Source: an uncultured Nitrosomonadales bacterium
GTDB lineage: Bacteria; Pseudomonadota; Gammaproteobacteria; Burkholderiales; Gallionellaceae
Assembly: GCA_903885165.1 (NCBI GenBank)
Contig: CAISHO010000126.1
Location: 1-55,671 of the forward strand
DNA: 55,671 nucleotides
Direction: 5' to 3'
The position numbers and the translations under genes were made by a program. Numbering within the stretch: position 1 is the stretch's first letter; every line of letters begins with the position of its first letter. The notes below the pieces were generated by a model. That model was not told the origin of the DNA. It was given only the letters and a program-made list of their open reading frames with translations, and ran no database searches. Shown here one piece after another: positions 46,046-54,096 of this stretch.

Positions 46046-46899
46046 TGAACACCTCTCCCGCCCTCTCTCCTACCTCTCACCCAAAGAGGGAGAGTGAGTT
46101 AGTCTCACGACGCGAGGCTCTGGCTGATACCACTGTCATCGATATCCGCAACCTTTGCACGAGGTTCGGCGATAACGTGGTGCATGACAACATCAGCCTG
46201 ACCGTACAGCGCGGGGAAATTTTCGCACTAGTGGGCGGCAGCGGGTGCGGTAAATCGACATTATTACGCACCATTTTGCTGCTGCAACGCCCTGTATCAG
46301 GCTCCATCCGGGTATTTGACGAAGAAGTGCTGGGTTTAAACGATGAGCAGGCAAGACCGATGCGCCGCCGCTTTGGCGTGATGTTTGAACGCGGCGCCCT
46401 GTTTGGCTCGCTGACGGTCGCGGAAAATGTCGGCATGGTGTTGCACGAACATACACAACTGAGCGCGCCGTTGATCGAGGAAATCGCTAGACTTAAAATC
46501 GCCTTATCCGGCCTGCCTGCCCACGCCGCCGACAAATACCCCAGCGAACTCTCAGGCGGCATGCGTAAACGCGCAGCCCTGGCACGCGCCCTCGCGTTGG
46601 ATCCCGAACTACTGTTTTTGGATGAACCCACCGCAGGCCTGGATCCATTGAGTGCGGCCGGACTGGACGAACTGGTGAAGCGCTTGCGCGACGCGTTGGG
46701 ACTCACCATTATGTTGGTCACACACGATCTGGATTTATTATGGAACGTGGCGGATCGCGTCGCCGTGCTGGGGGAAGGACATATCCTTGGCATAGGCACC
46801 ATGACAGAACTGTCGAAAATGACCCATCCGGTTATCCGCGACTATTTTTACGGGCCGCGCGGACGAGCAGCAAGCCGGCAGGCAACAGAAGGACTATAA
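46045..46899 (+). CDS. MlaF-like ABC ATPase with repeat-derived N-terminus
   Basis: ATPase of the MCE lipid transporter, 284 residues. Walker A is GGSGCGKSTLL, signature LSGGMRKRAALARAL, Walker B ELLFLDEPTAGLDP, and switch THDLDLLWNVADRV. The catalytic domain begins near residue 30 (VIDIRNLCTRFGDN). The first ~25 residues (MNTSPALSPTSHPKRESEL) are encoded by a copy of the CCCTCTCCC palindromic element and have no counterpart in MlaF. It overlaps the permease gene by one base. Confidence 0.93.
   Translation: MNTSPALSPTSHPKRESELVSRREALADTTVIDIRNLCTRFGDNVVHDNISLTVQRGEIFALVGGSGCGKSTLLRTILLLQRPVSGSIRVFDEEVLGLNDEQARPMRRRFGVMFERGALFGSLTVAENVGMVLHEHTQLSAPLIEEIARLKIALSGLPAHAADKYPSELSGGMRKRAALARALALDPELLFLDEPTAGLDPLSAAGLDELVKRLRDALGLTIMLVTHDLDLLWNVADRVAVLGEGHILGIGTMTELSKMTHPVIRDYFYGPRGRAASRQATEGL
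46051..46095. repeat. GC-rich palindromic element at the 5' end of the ATPase gene
   Basis: CCTCTCCCGCCCTCTCTCCT followed by ACCTCTCACCCAAAGAGGGA and GAGTGAG. The arms CTCACCC.../...GAGGGAGAGTGAG pair imperfectly. The element starts three codons into the reading frame and supplies most of the extra N-terminal residues. Confidence 0.65.
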
Positions 46900-46901
46900 A
46901 A

Positions 46902-47816
46902 ATGGAAGAGAAATTCAATTTCACACTGGTCGGCCTGTTCGTGCTGGTGTTGGGCGCGGCCCTGATCGGTGGCGCACTGTGGCTGGGCAGCGACCAATCC
47001 TACAGCAAGATTTACGACACTTACCAGATCTACATTAAGGAATCGGTGTCCGGCTTAAACCTCAACGCCCCGGTGCGCTATCGTGGTGTGGAAGTCGGAC
47101 GGGTGCAGAAAATCACTCTCGCACCGGATAACGTCGAACAAGTGCAATTAACGCTCGGCATCGAACGGGGCACACCCATCAAAACGGATACGTTTGCCGT
47201 ACTCCAGACGCATGGACTGACCGGATTGACCTTTGTCGAACTGGCCGGCGGCAGCCGTGAAGCGACAGCACTCAAAGCCGGTAGAGGCGAGCCGTTCCCG
47301 ACCATTCAAACCGGCCCCTCGCTAATGATGCGGCTGGATACCTCAGTCTCAACCTTACTGACTAACCTCAACCGCAGCTCGGAAAACATCAACGCTCTGC
47401 TGAACGAAGACAATCGCCGCGCTATCAGCCATACGCTGGCAGATATCGAAATACTGTCCCATACCCTCGCGGCGCGACGAACCACGATAGATTCGGGACT
47501 GAGCAACGCGGCGCGTACCATGGAGAATACCGCGCAGTTGAGCGCGCAATTACCGCAACTGGCAGCGCGTCTAGGGCACAGTGCGGACACTGTTGATCAC
47601 ATGGCGGGCGAGCTGGCGCGAGCTGCCGGCAGCACCCGTGCCACGATGGACAGCACCCGGCAGTTTGGCAGCGATGCCGCACCCGAGATGCAACAACTCC
47701 TGAACGAATTGCACGAACTGACCTCCTCACTCAGGCGAGTAAGCAGCGAAATCGAACAAAATCCTGCCGTACTCTTGCACGGCAGAGCTGCCGCAAAACG
47801 GGGACCGGGAGAATAA
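46902..47816 (+). CDS. MlaD-like MCE-domain protein
   Basis: A 304-residue substrate-binding protein of the MCE lipid transporter. Start MEEKFNFTLVGLFVLVLGAAL gives one N-terminal transmembrane anchor. The MCE domain follows (YQIYIKESVSGLNLNAPVRYRGVEVGRVQKI), and then a long helical region of about 150 residues, including SEQ-rich NRSSENINALLNEDNRRAIS. The ORF-track start 54 codons upstream lies inside the ATPase gene and is rejected. Its long tail resembles PqiB/YebT-type proteins more than short MlaD. Confidence 0.93.
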   Translation: MEEKFNFTLVGLFVLVLGAALIGGALWLGSDQSYSKIYDTYQIYIKESVSGLNLNAPVRYRGVEVGRVQKITLAPDNVEQVQLTLGIERGTPIKTDTFAVLQTHGLTGLTFVELAGGSREATALKAGRGEPFPTIQTGPSLMMRLDTSVSTLLTNLNRSSENINALLNEDNRRAISHTLADIEILSHTLAARRTTIDSGLSNAARTMENTAQLSAQLPQLAARLGHSADTVDHMAGELARAAGSTRATMDSTRQFGSDAAPEMQQLLNELHELTSSLRRVSSEIEQNPAVLLHGRAAAKRGPGE

Positions 47817-47864
47817 TCATGGTTAGATGTGATATCAAAGTGTACACACACAATCATTTTTTTT

Positions 47865-48005
47865 GCCGGTGGCAGCCCGGCAGCTGGTTACCTTCTTTTG
47901 CATCGCCAAAAGAAGGTAACCCAAGAAAAGTCGACCCCGGTTTGCCGCGCCTTCGGCGTACCCTAGGTTGCCTGCAAACTAACGGGGCTGCGCAACTCGC
48001 CCTAG
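47865..48005. repeat. Dispersed repeat family B, copy 1
   Basis: Begins GCCGGTGGCAGCCCGGCAGC, contains the inverted pair GGTTACCTTCTTTT/AAAAGAAGGTAACC, and runs on through GTCGACCCCGGTTTGCCGCG and GCCTTCGGCGTACCCTA. It aligns in the same orientation with the copy at 52323-52465. Together with less similar sequence up to 48159 it fills the 343-base gap between the MCE gene and the lipoprotein gene; no supported gene lies there. Confidence 0.75.
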
Positions 48006-48159
48006 TTGGGCGCAAACGACACACCCAACTGCGGAGCTCAAACAGTGCTCGCCTAACAACACCGTTGTTTGCAATCAACCTTCGGCGGCGCACAGGGGTT
48101 AAGGGTGATACTGAACGCACACATGTATTCCCCGCTGAATTTCACATAGAGCAACAATC

Positions 48160-48741
48160 ATGAAAAAACGCTACCTATACATCTTTATCTTCCTGCTTGC
48201 CGGTTGTTCCGCCTTACAGGCGCCGCATACCGAGTACACCCATCTTTACCTGCTGGATGCCCAACCCACCACCACAGTCGGCACACAACACAACCGGGTA
48301 TTAGCGGTCAGCCCAACCACGGCACGCTCAGGCTACGACACGCCGCAAATCGCCTATCTGCGCCAACCGCTGGAACTGGAATACTTTGCGACGCACCGCT
48401 GGGCCGACACCCCGGCTCATATGATTAAACCCCTGCTGATTCAGACTCTGACACCAAAATATGCCGCCGTCGCCGCAGGTCAGGTCAGCGCCAATTTCAG
48501 ACTCGACACCGAACTGATCCGCTTGCAGCAGGATTTCACCGCGCAACCCAGTCGCGTGCAAATCACACTCAGGGCGCAATTGATAGATGTGCAAGAAAAG
48601 CGCATCATCGCCGTACGTGAATTCGATGCAACAGAACCTAGTGCCAGCGAAGATGCCTACGGCGGCGTACTGGCCGCTAACCGCGCAATGCTGAGAATTT
48701 TGACAAAACTTGCCGAATTCTGCGATGCAGAATCAAAATAA
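48160..48741 (+). CDS. ABC-type transport auxiliary lipoprotein (PqiC/MlaC-position)
   Basis: A 193-residue lipoprotein (MKKRYLYIFIFLLAGCSALQAP, lipobox LAGC). The pattern YLLDAQPT, RVLAVSPTTARSGYDTPQIAYLRQPLELEYFATHRWADTPAHMI is characteristic of the ABC_trans_aux / PqiC family that works with MCE proteins at the outer membrane. It is separated from the MCE gene by a 343-base repeat-filled gap but is on the same strand and probably in the same operon. Confidence 0.9.
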   Translation: MKKRYLYIFIFLLAGCSALQAPHTEYTHLYLLDAQPTTTVGTQHNRVLAVSPTTARSGYDTPQIAYLRQPLELEYFATHRWADTPAHMIKPLLIQTLTPKYAAVAAGQVSANFRLDTELIRLQQDFTAQPSRVQITLRAQLIDVQEKRIIAVREFDATEPSASEDAYGGVLAANRAMLRILTKLAEFCDAESK

Positions 48742-48778
48742 ATATTTAATTAAATCAAATATTTAAATGGAGAATATC

Positions 48779-49501
48779 ATGACAAACAATCAAGACACCC
48801 TGACAGCCGATGTACGCAATGCGGTTGAACAGGGGCACGATGTACAAGAATTAGTCAGACAACTCACCCTGCGCAAGATAAGCGCAAGATCGCTGGATCT
48901 TGAATCCTTACGACAAATCGCCGACAGCGTATTGAAAGGCGCGCGCGCCGCCGTACAACACGAACTCAATCTGTCTGCATCACAAACCGACACCGCACGC
49001 ACGCAACTGAAACAGGCCGTCGCAGGACTGGAAGGTGCATTCGCACAACTGGCCGACGCCTCCAAACTAGCCGTTGAGGAAGCCACCAGCCGTGCGCAGA
49101 AATTTACCAGTGAGGACCTGGCAAGGGCGAGCAGCGACCTCAAGAGTCTGGAAGCCCTGTTTATTGAAACCATACAAACCTCGGCCTCGGCTTCCAAGGA
49201 TGCCGCAGGTGAAATCCTGCACGAACTGGCGGCGCATGCTCGCACCCACGGCACCCACATCGGCGCACAGATGAACGAGGCGCTGGCGATTTTTGCACAC
49301 CAACTGAGCGCCACCGGGCAGGCGCAAGCCGCAGCGGGACTGCATCTGGCACAAGCGACGACCGACTTGCTGCGCCAGATCGGTGCCGGTGTATTGAGCG
49401 GACTGGCTGACCACGTCAAACCCGACCAACCTCTCCCAAACCCTCTCCCGAAGGGAGAGGGATCGATCGCCCTTTCCCCCCGTGGGGGGAAAGTTGGATA
49501 G
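48779..49501 (+). CDS. Helical coiled-coil protein of unknown function (DUF6781-like)
   Basis: A protein of about 240 residues, almost all helical and rich in Ala, Gln, Glu and Thr, with phasin-like heptads (RTQLKQAVAGLEGAFAQLAD). No signal peptide. I recall similar proteins beside UbiB-type kinases (DUF6781), but this is memory and not checked. The ATG chosen has GGAGA six bases upstream; the track starts four codons earlier. The last ~25 residues (PLPNPLPKGEGS) are encoded by the palindromic repeat and are likely not part of the original protein. Confidence 0.8.
   Translation: MTNNQDTLTADVRNAVEQGHDVQELVRQLTLRKISARSLDLESLRQIADSVLKGARAAVQHELNLSASQTDTARTQLKQAVAGLEGAFAQLADASKLAVEEATSRAQKFTSEDLARASSDLKSLEALFIETIQTSASASKDAAGEILHELAAHARTHGTHIGAQMNEALAIFAHQLSATGQAQAAAGLHLAQATTDLLRQIGAGVLSGLADHVKPDQPLPNPLPKGEGSIALSPRGGKVG
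49426..49500. repeat. GC-rich palindromic element at the 3' end of gene 48779
   Basis: Two hairpins in tandem: CCCTCTCCCGAAGGGAGAGGG and CTTTCCCCCCGTGGGGGGAA with its closing AG. It covers the last codons and the stop of the gene, ending 16 bases before the UbiB ATG. The hairpins may also reduce read-through into ubiB. Confidence 0.8.
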
Positions 49502-49515
49502 AGGGTGGACTAGTC

Positions 49516-51222
49516 ATGTTATTGCAAGCACTGGCGGCGGTACGTGACCTGTCACGTTTACAGGACATCGTCGCCATCCTGATCCGCTACGGTTTCGGCG
49601 ATCTGGTCGCACGCATGGGACTGACGCACACGCTGGAACGAGCCGGAAAAGTGTTGCACCGCAACAACGCAGCCGAGTACGCGCATCTGCCTGCGCCCAC
49701 CAGGGTACGACGCGCGCTGGAAGAAATGGGGCCGACCTTCGTTAAGCTAGGCCAGGTACTCGCCACCCGCGTCGATTTGTTCGAACCTGACTGGATCGCT
49801 GAGTTCGGCAAACTGCAGGACAGCGCCCCCCCGGTGCCTTATGCCGATATACAGCAGCAACTCACCGAGGACCTGGGTGCCCCGCCCGAAACCGTATTTG
49901 CCGCCTTCGATCCTGTTCCACTGGCCGCCGCCTCGATCGCACAGGTTTACCGCGCCCGCTTAGAAGACGGCAGCGAAGTGGTCGTCAAGGTACGCCGCCC
50001 CGGGATACGTCCCACCATCGAGGCCGACCTGCGCTGGCTGATGCGCTTATCGGAACTAGCCGAATCGGAAAGCCCGGAACTGCGCAGTTTCCGCCCTAAA
50101 GAAGTGGTGCGTCAGTTCACCCAGTCACTGCGCCGTGAACTTGATTTCGCAGTCGAATCTCGCAATGCAGAGCGCATCGCTGCAAATTTCTCAAACTATT
50201 CAGACACACCCGAAAAAAAAGACACGTCACTCGCCCCGCCCATCGTCATTCCCCGCGTCTATTGGCAATGGACCGGCGAGCGGGTTTGCGTGCAGGAATA
50301 TATCGCAGGGATAGCCGGGCGCCAGCTCAAGACCGTAGATGAATCGGGACTGGATCGAAAACTACTCGCCCGGCGCGGTGCGCGCGCGGTATTGAAGATG
50401 ATCGTAGAGGACGGCTTTTTTCACGCCGACCCGCATCCGGGCAATGTATTTTATTTACCGGACAATCGCATCGCCTTCATCGACTTTGGCATGGTCGGCA
50501 GACTGACTGAGGCGCGACGCGAACAGATGACCCGATTGCTGCTAGGTCTGGTACAGCATGAGGCGCCGCGCGTGGTTGAAGTCATGCTCGACTGGACAGG
50601 AAACGGGGTCATTGATGAGGACGGACTGACGCTGGAGATGGAGGCCTTCGTCGATCAATATCACGGCGTGCCCTTAAAACAACTGCGACTGGGCACCATG
50701 CTCTCCGATCTGGTCGCTATCCTGCGCCAGCATCAACTGATGTTACCGGCCGACCTCTCGTTACTGGTCAAAGCCTTCATCTCGCTGGAGGGCATGGGGC
50801 GGGAGCTGGATCCGGACTTCGACATCGCCTCGGAAGCCATGCCCATACTGGAACAATCGCTGCGCGCACGCTATACACCCGCCGCGCTCATCAAACGGGG
50901 GGGGAACGCAATCAGTGAGGCGCTGACCATGATCGCCGGACTCCCTCACGACCTATCCCATTTACTGCGAGCCGCCCGGCGCGGCAAATTGGAAATCAAT
51001 ATCGAAGTCGCACACTTGAAACACGTGGGCAATCAACTCGATGGCGCAGTTAACCGTCTGGCAGTTGGCCTGGTGGTCGCAGCCCTCACCGTCGGTTCCG
51101 CCATCGTGATGACCGTCCCCGGATTGCACTGGCTGGGAATGAGCGGCTTTCTCTGTGCCGCACTGAACGGATTATGGCTGCTGATTTCAATCTGGAAGAG
51201 TAACCGAGCCGACCGGGAATAA
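49516..51222 (+). CDS. UbiB/AarF (ABC1/ADCK) family atypical kinase
   Basis: A 568-residue protein kinase-like protein. The family-specific KxGQ motif is in PTFVKLGQVLATR. The Ala-rich loop is AAASIAQVYRARL, the catalytic motif HADPHPGNVF, and the metal motif IDFGMVG. Two hydrophobic helices lie at the C-terminus (VGLVVAALTVGSAIVM, GFLCAALNGLWLLISIW). UbiB proteins support ubiquinone synthesis and lipid handling; being last in an MCE transport operon suggests a lipid role here. Its stop is one base from the convergent M29-like gene, with no terminator between them. Confidence 0.92.
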   Translation: MLLQALAAVRDLSRLQDIVAILIRYGFGDLVARMGLTHTLERAGKVLHRNNAAEYAHLPAPTRVRRALEEMGPTFVKLGQVLATRVDLFEPDWIAEFGKLQDSAPPVPYADIQQQLTEDLGAPPETVFAAFDPVPLAAASIAQVYRARLEDGSEVVVKVRRPGIRPTIEADLRWLMRLSELAESESPELRSFRPKEVVRQFTQSLRRELDFAVESRNAERIAANFSNYSDTPEKKDTSLAPPIVIPRVYWQWTGERVCVQEYIAGIAGRQLKTVDESGLDRKLLARRGARAVLKMIVEDGFFHADPHPGNVFYLPDNRIAFIDFGMVGRLTEARREQMTRLLLGLVQHEAPRVVEVMLDWTGNGVIDEDGLTLEMEAFVDQYHGVPLKQLRLGTMLSDLVAILRQHQLMLPADLSLLVKAFISLEGMGRELDPDFDIASEAMPILEQSLRARYTPAALIKRGGNAISEALTMIAGLPHDLSHLLRAARRGKLEINIEVAHLKHVGNQLDGAVNRLAVGLVVAALTVGSAIVMTVPGLHWLGMSGFLCAALNGLWLLISIWKSNRADRE

Positions 51223-51223
51223 T

Positions 51224-52261
51224 CTATGCCGTCGGATAACCCACCTGCCATGCACCATCACGATAGATCACCTCACCGTCCAAGGTAAACAGTTCTGTGA
51301 TGGCGAACACATCAACGTGATATCTTGCCGTCGATTTCCTGATCTGCGGCTTGTTGTAACTGCCGTGCTTGGCGCCCAAAGACAGATGCACGCCGCACAT
51401 CCGCTCGTAAGTACCGATGTCGCTGACAATCCGCGTCTGCGTAAAGGTTCTGTTCAAGCCTAAGCCTAACTCGCGCACCCAAACTTCGCCCTCGTCCGCG
51501 CGTATCTGCGCCAGCACCGTATCGAACTCTTCATTTGAATCAATCACATCGACAACGCGGCCGCGACTGACCACCAGGGTGATAGGTTTGACAGGAATAT
51601 TCACCAGAAACGCCGTATCGCCAAAAGAGGATAACCTGACCCGGCCGTTTAAGCCCTCCAGATCCTTCGATTCCGTGAACACTTCGCCGATCGGGAACTG
51701 TCCGCCGACATTGGTCATCTGGCTGTAATCGCCGACATTCAGACGTGCAAGCTCGAATCCTTCCGAAAAAACCAACTCCTCTCCACCGCTGGAAATCACC
51801 CCCACTTGTGCACGGTCAAAGCGCGCTTTCAGTGCATGCCCGACACCGCGCACATAGAGCGGATCATAGGCCAGCGACTCGATATAAAGCACCCCCTCAA
51901 CGCCCGGCATACGCGACAAATGCGGATGCTCAATCACCTTAAGCCCGCGCTTGAATAATTCCACGCGCAGACGAAAAGCATCCAACCTGAAGCTGGTGGA
52001 TTGAACCAGCACCACCAGATCACCGGCAACAAGCGCCATCAACTGAGCGAGGATCGCATCGGGTGACATCGCATCGAAATTGATAAAGGTCGCCTCCGGC
52101 AGGCAACGCTGGTACGCTTGAGTGATCGCAATCGTCAGTTCACATTGTTCATCGTAGACCACGATCGCAGACTGCGTGTGGCAGATCGCCAGCGTCAAAA
52201 TGTCGTGCACATTTTTTTCGGCGGTAGCTAGCACTGCATCGGTAAATATATCGGCTGTCAT
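51224..52261 (-). CDS. M29 aminopeptidase-like metalloprotein
   Basis: A 345-residue protein whose C-terminal half shows the metal ligands of the M29 (AmpS)/NicX fold: GGQFPIGEVFTE (Glu), a Glu in WVRELGLGLNR, GVHLSLGAKH (His), and HVDVFAI (HxD). It could be an aminopeptidase or a ring-cleaving dioxygenase relative (NicX shares the fold); the sequence does not decide. No signal peptide. Single gene, convergent with ubiB. Confidence 0.75.
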   Translation of the reverse strand: MTADIFTDAVLATAEKNVHDILTLAICHTQSAIVVYDEQCELTIAITQAYQRCLPEATFINFDAMSPDAILAQLMALVAGDLVVLVQSTSFRLDAFRLRVELFKRGLKVIEHPHLSRMPGVEGVLYIESLAYDPLYVRGVGHALKARFDRAQVGVISSGGEELVFSEGFELARLNVGDYSQMTNVGGQFPIGEVFTESKDLEGLNGRVRLSSFGDTAFLVNIPVKPITLVVSRGRVVDVIDSNEEFDTVLAQIRADEGEVWVRELGLGLNRTFTQTRIVSDIGTYERMCGVHLSLGAKHGSYNKPQIRKSTARYHVDVFAITELFTLDGEVIYRDGAWQVGYPTA

Positions 52262-52322
52262 GACAGATTAAGCTTTCAAAATGATTAACTGGCGTTACAT
52301 GAACTCAAATTTAAGAGAACAA

Positions 52323-52465
52323 GCCGGGGGCAGCCCGGCCGCTGATTACCTTCTTTTGCGTCGCCAAAGGAAGGTAATCGAAAAAAGGCGACCCCAGCTT
52401 ACCGCGCCTGCGGCGTTCCCTCGACTATCCTCAAACAAGTGGGGCTGAGCATGTCGCTCAACGTT
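52323..52465. repeat. Dispersed repeat family B, copy 2
   Basis: GCCGGGGGCAGCCCGGCCGC, then GATTACCTTCTTTT/AAAGGAAGGTAATC, then GGCGACCCCAGCTTACCGCG and CCTGCGGCGTTCCCTCG. It aligns base for base over long stretches with the copy at 47865. It lies between the M29-like and oxygenase genes and holds no supported gene. Confidence 0.75.
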
Positions 52466-52515
52466 TATCTCAAATCGAAACATCCCATTTACAACGTCAA
52501 AATTAGGGGCACAAA

Positions 52516-53109
52516 TCAACTGCCGCTGACACGAAACCATCCGGTGATGCTGCGCCTAGTTCGGTGAGAGATCAGCACTTCGTGCGGAAACATCTCGCTC
52601 AAAAAGATGATCATCGTACCAAATTTCGGCAACACCGTAGCGATAACTGCGACACCGGAAGGATCAAATATCTGCAATTCGCCCCCGTCACGGCTGTGCC
52701 AATCCTCATTCAGATACAACACGGTAGTCAGTATCCGGTTCTTTTTACCGACCAGCACATCGGAATGCTTCGCGTAGCCCGCACCCGCGCCGTAGATCGC
52801 ATAGTGACTTTCGTAATCGAACAAACCCAGATAAAGCGCGCGGTTGAGCCCCATACGCAAGATTTCCATCAACGCCAGATAATCCTGATCGATGCCGTCC
52901 GCCTCATCCAACCAGTCAATCACATCGCCGCGTATGGTGTTGATTTGCTTCTTATCCGCCCCTCGTCCGATATGGGCGGCGTAAAACCGCGCCGGATCAT
53001 CATCCTGACAACGTGTCACCAAACGCAGCAACAATTCATTTTGCAAGGCGTTGTCCAGCACGATATAGCCGGTATCTTCCAACCGGTCGGCGATTTCTGC
53101 GATATTCAT
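52516..53109 (-). CDS. 2-oxoglutarate/Fe(II)-dependent oxygenase, prolyl hydroxylase-like
   Basis: A 197-residue protein with the facial triad and 2OG arginine in order: YAKHSDVLVG (HxD), then MFPHEVLIS (second His) and RRSITGWFRV (Arg). GGELQIFDP precedes the second His, as in the P4Hc/SM-20 type. The likely substrate is a protein side chain or an amino acid; unknown. The ATG I chose (MNIAEIADRLEDTGY) has AAGGA five bases upstream; the track adds 14 unsupported residues. It lies 97 bases after the last gene of the J-domain cluster. Confidence 0.9.
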   Translation of the reverse strand: MNIAEIADRLEDTGYIVLDNALQNELLLRLVTRCQDDDPARFYAAHIGRGADKKQINTIRGDVIDWLDEADGIDQDYLALMEILRMGLNRALYLGLFDYESHYAIYGAGAGYAKHSDVLVGKKNRILTTVLYLNEDWHSRDGGELQIFDPSGVAVIATVLPKFGTMIIFLSEMFPHEVLISHRTRRSITGWFRVSGS

Positions 53110-53205
53110 GGCGATCCTTGTGCAACACGGTGGATCGGGGCTGCCGCGCAAGCAGAACGTGGTCAGTGTGGTAGAAACGGGGGGAAATCAGCCGGCATCG
53201 GCCTG

Positions 53206-54096
53206 TTAGCAATAATCAATCTCTTGTTCAGAACCCGCGTAGCAATTCTGTATCTCGGCAACGACTTTAACGATGCTGGTTTTAGAGAGAATTTTTTTGA
53301 TAATTTTGCTCTTAAACTCATCCATACGCTCACGCAATATCGCATGGTATGCAATCGGCGCGCTTTTGAGCAGCTCGCCCCAGCCCAGTTCGGCATCCGG
53401 TTTATTCTCGCGGGCACTGCGGATCAGATTCTCGATGTCTTTTTGTCTGACACGAGCGACGATACGTCCGTCATTTAACATCGCAAAAATGACCGCGATG
53501 GCGATCACCGCATTGGCATCCAGATCGGTGTCTTTAATCGGGCCGGAAAAATGCTTTTTTCTCAACCACTTCGCACAGTCGACCACCATCTGATTTTCCC
53601 GGCGGGCGAGCATCTCTTTCCGGTAATCATCGTCACCCGTCCAAACCATACTGGGATTGGCGCGACAGATCGCGATGAACAGCGCCTTGATATCGCGTTG
53701 CTGAATAAAAGCATCATTATCAAAATCGGTCAGCATGGTTTGTGCCGGCAGCGCAGACAATTCCTTAATGGCGCGAAACCCCGCCTGAAAAACTTGCTCG
53801 GCACCGTGTTCCAGCAAATAGGACAAATCATTCTCAACTTGCGCCTGACTCAAGCCTAGCGAGACGCAGCCCACCGTCAGATAAAATGCCTCCAACAAGC
53901 CGTCAGCGGTTTTATCGTTGGTGAATTTGCGGGCGACCAGCGCGGTGATCCCGCTCAACTCATGAAACAGGACGTCCGCCGCCTCACCGTGCTCCGCCCG
54001 CTTTGCGAGCGCTTCGATCGTATGCACCAGATTAGGTGTGCGCGAGCTGTAACTGGCCAGTTGCATGGTCAGCTCAGGATCACGCAAAAATATCAT
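53206..54096 (-). CDS. Unknown protein of J-domain cluster, about 296 residues
   Basis: A soluble helical protein without recognised domain. It has segments such as EALAKRAEHGEAADVLFHEL and VIAIAVIFAMLNDGRIVARV, and a basic C-terminal region (FKSKIIKKILSKTSIV). It overlaps the gene upstream by 17 bases if the track start is used; a second ATG ten codons later (MQLASYSSRTPN) is possible. The overlap and order suggest cotranslation with the two genes upstream. I cannot name a function. Confidence 0.75.
   Translation of the reverse strand: MIFLRDPELTMQLASYSSRTPNLVHTIEALAKRAEHGEAADVLFHELSGITALVARKFTNDKTADGLLEAFYLTVGCVSLGLSQAQVENDLSYLLEHGAEQVFQAGFRAIKELSALPAQTMLTDFDNDAFIQQRDIKALFIAICRANPSMVWTGDDDYRKEMLARRENQMVVDCAKWLRKKHFSGPIKDTDLDANAVIAIAVIFAMLNDGRIVARVRQKDIENLIRSARENKPDAELGWGELLKSAPIAYHAILRERMDEFKSKIIKKILSKTSIVKVVAEIQNCYAGSEQEIDYC

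Noticed and set aside
46740-46901. N-terminal extension of the MCE protein in the ORF track
   Set aside because: It lies inside the ATPase gene in another frame; the membrane anchor starts at the ATG at 46902.
47819-48163. A 114-residue ORF between the MCE and lipoprotein genes
   Set aside because: It lies almost entirely in repeat family B; its translation (SFASPKEGNPRKVDPG) is the usual product of reading through this repeat.
39327-49501. CRISPR array, suggested by several similar palindromes
   Set aside because: The copies are kilobases apart, differ in length and have no regular spacers; they are dispersed palindromic elements.
52564-53478. A 304-residue plus-strand ORF opposite the 2OG oxygenase gene
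   Set aside because: The opposite strand holds a clear HxD...H...R oxygenase with a good ribosome site; this ORF is its antisense shadow.
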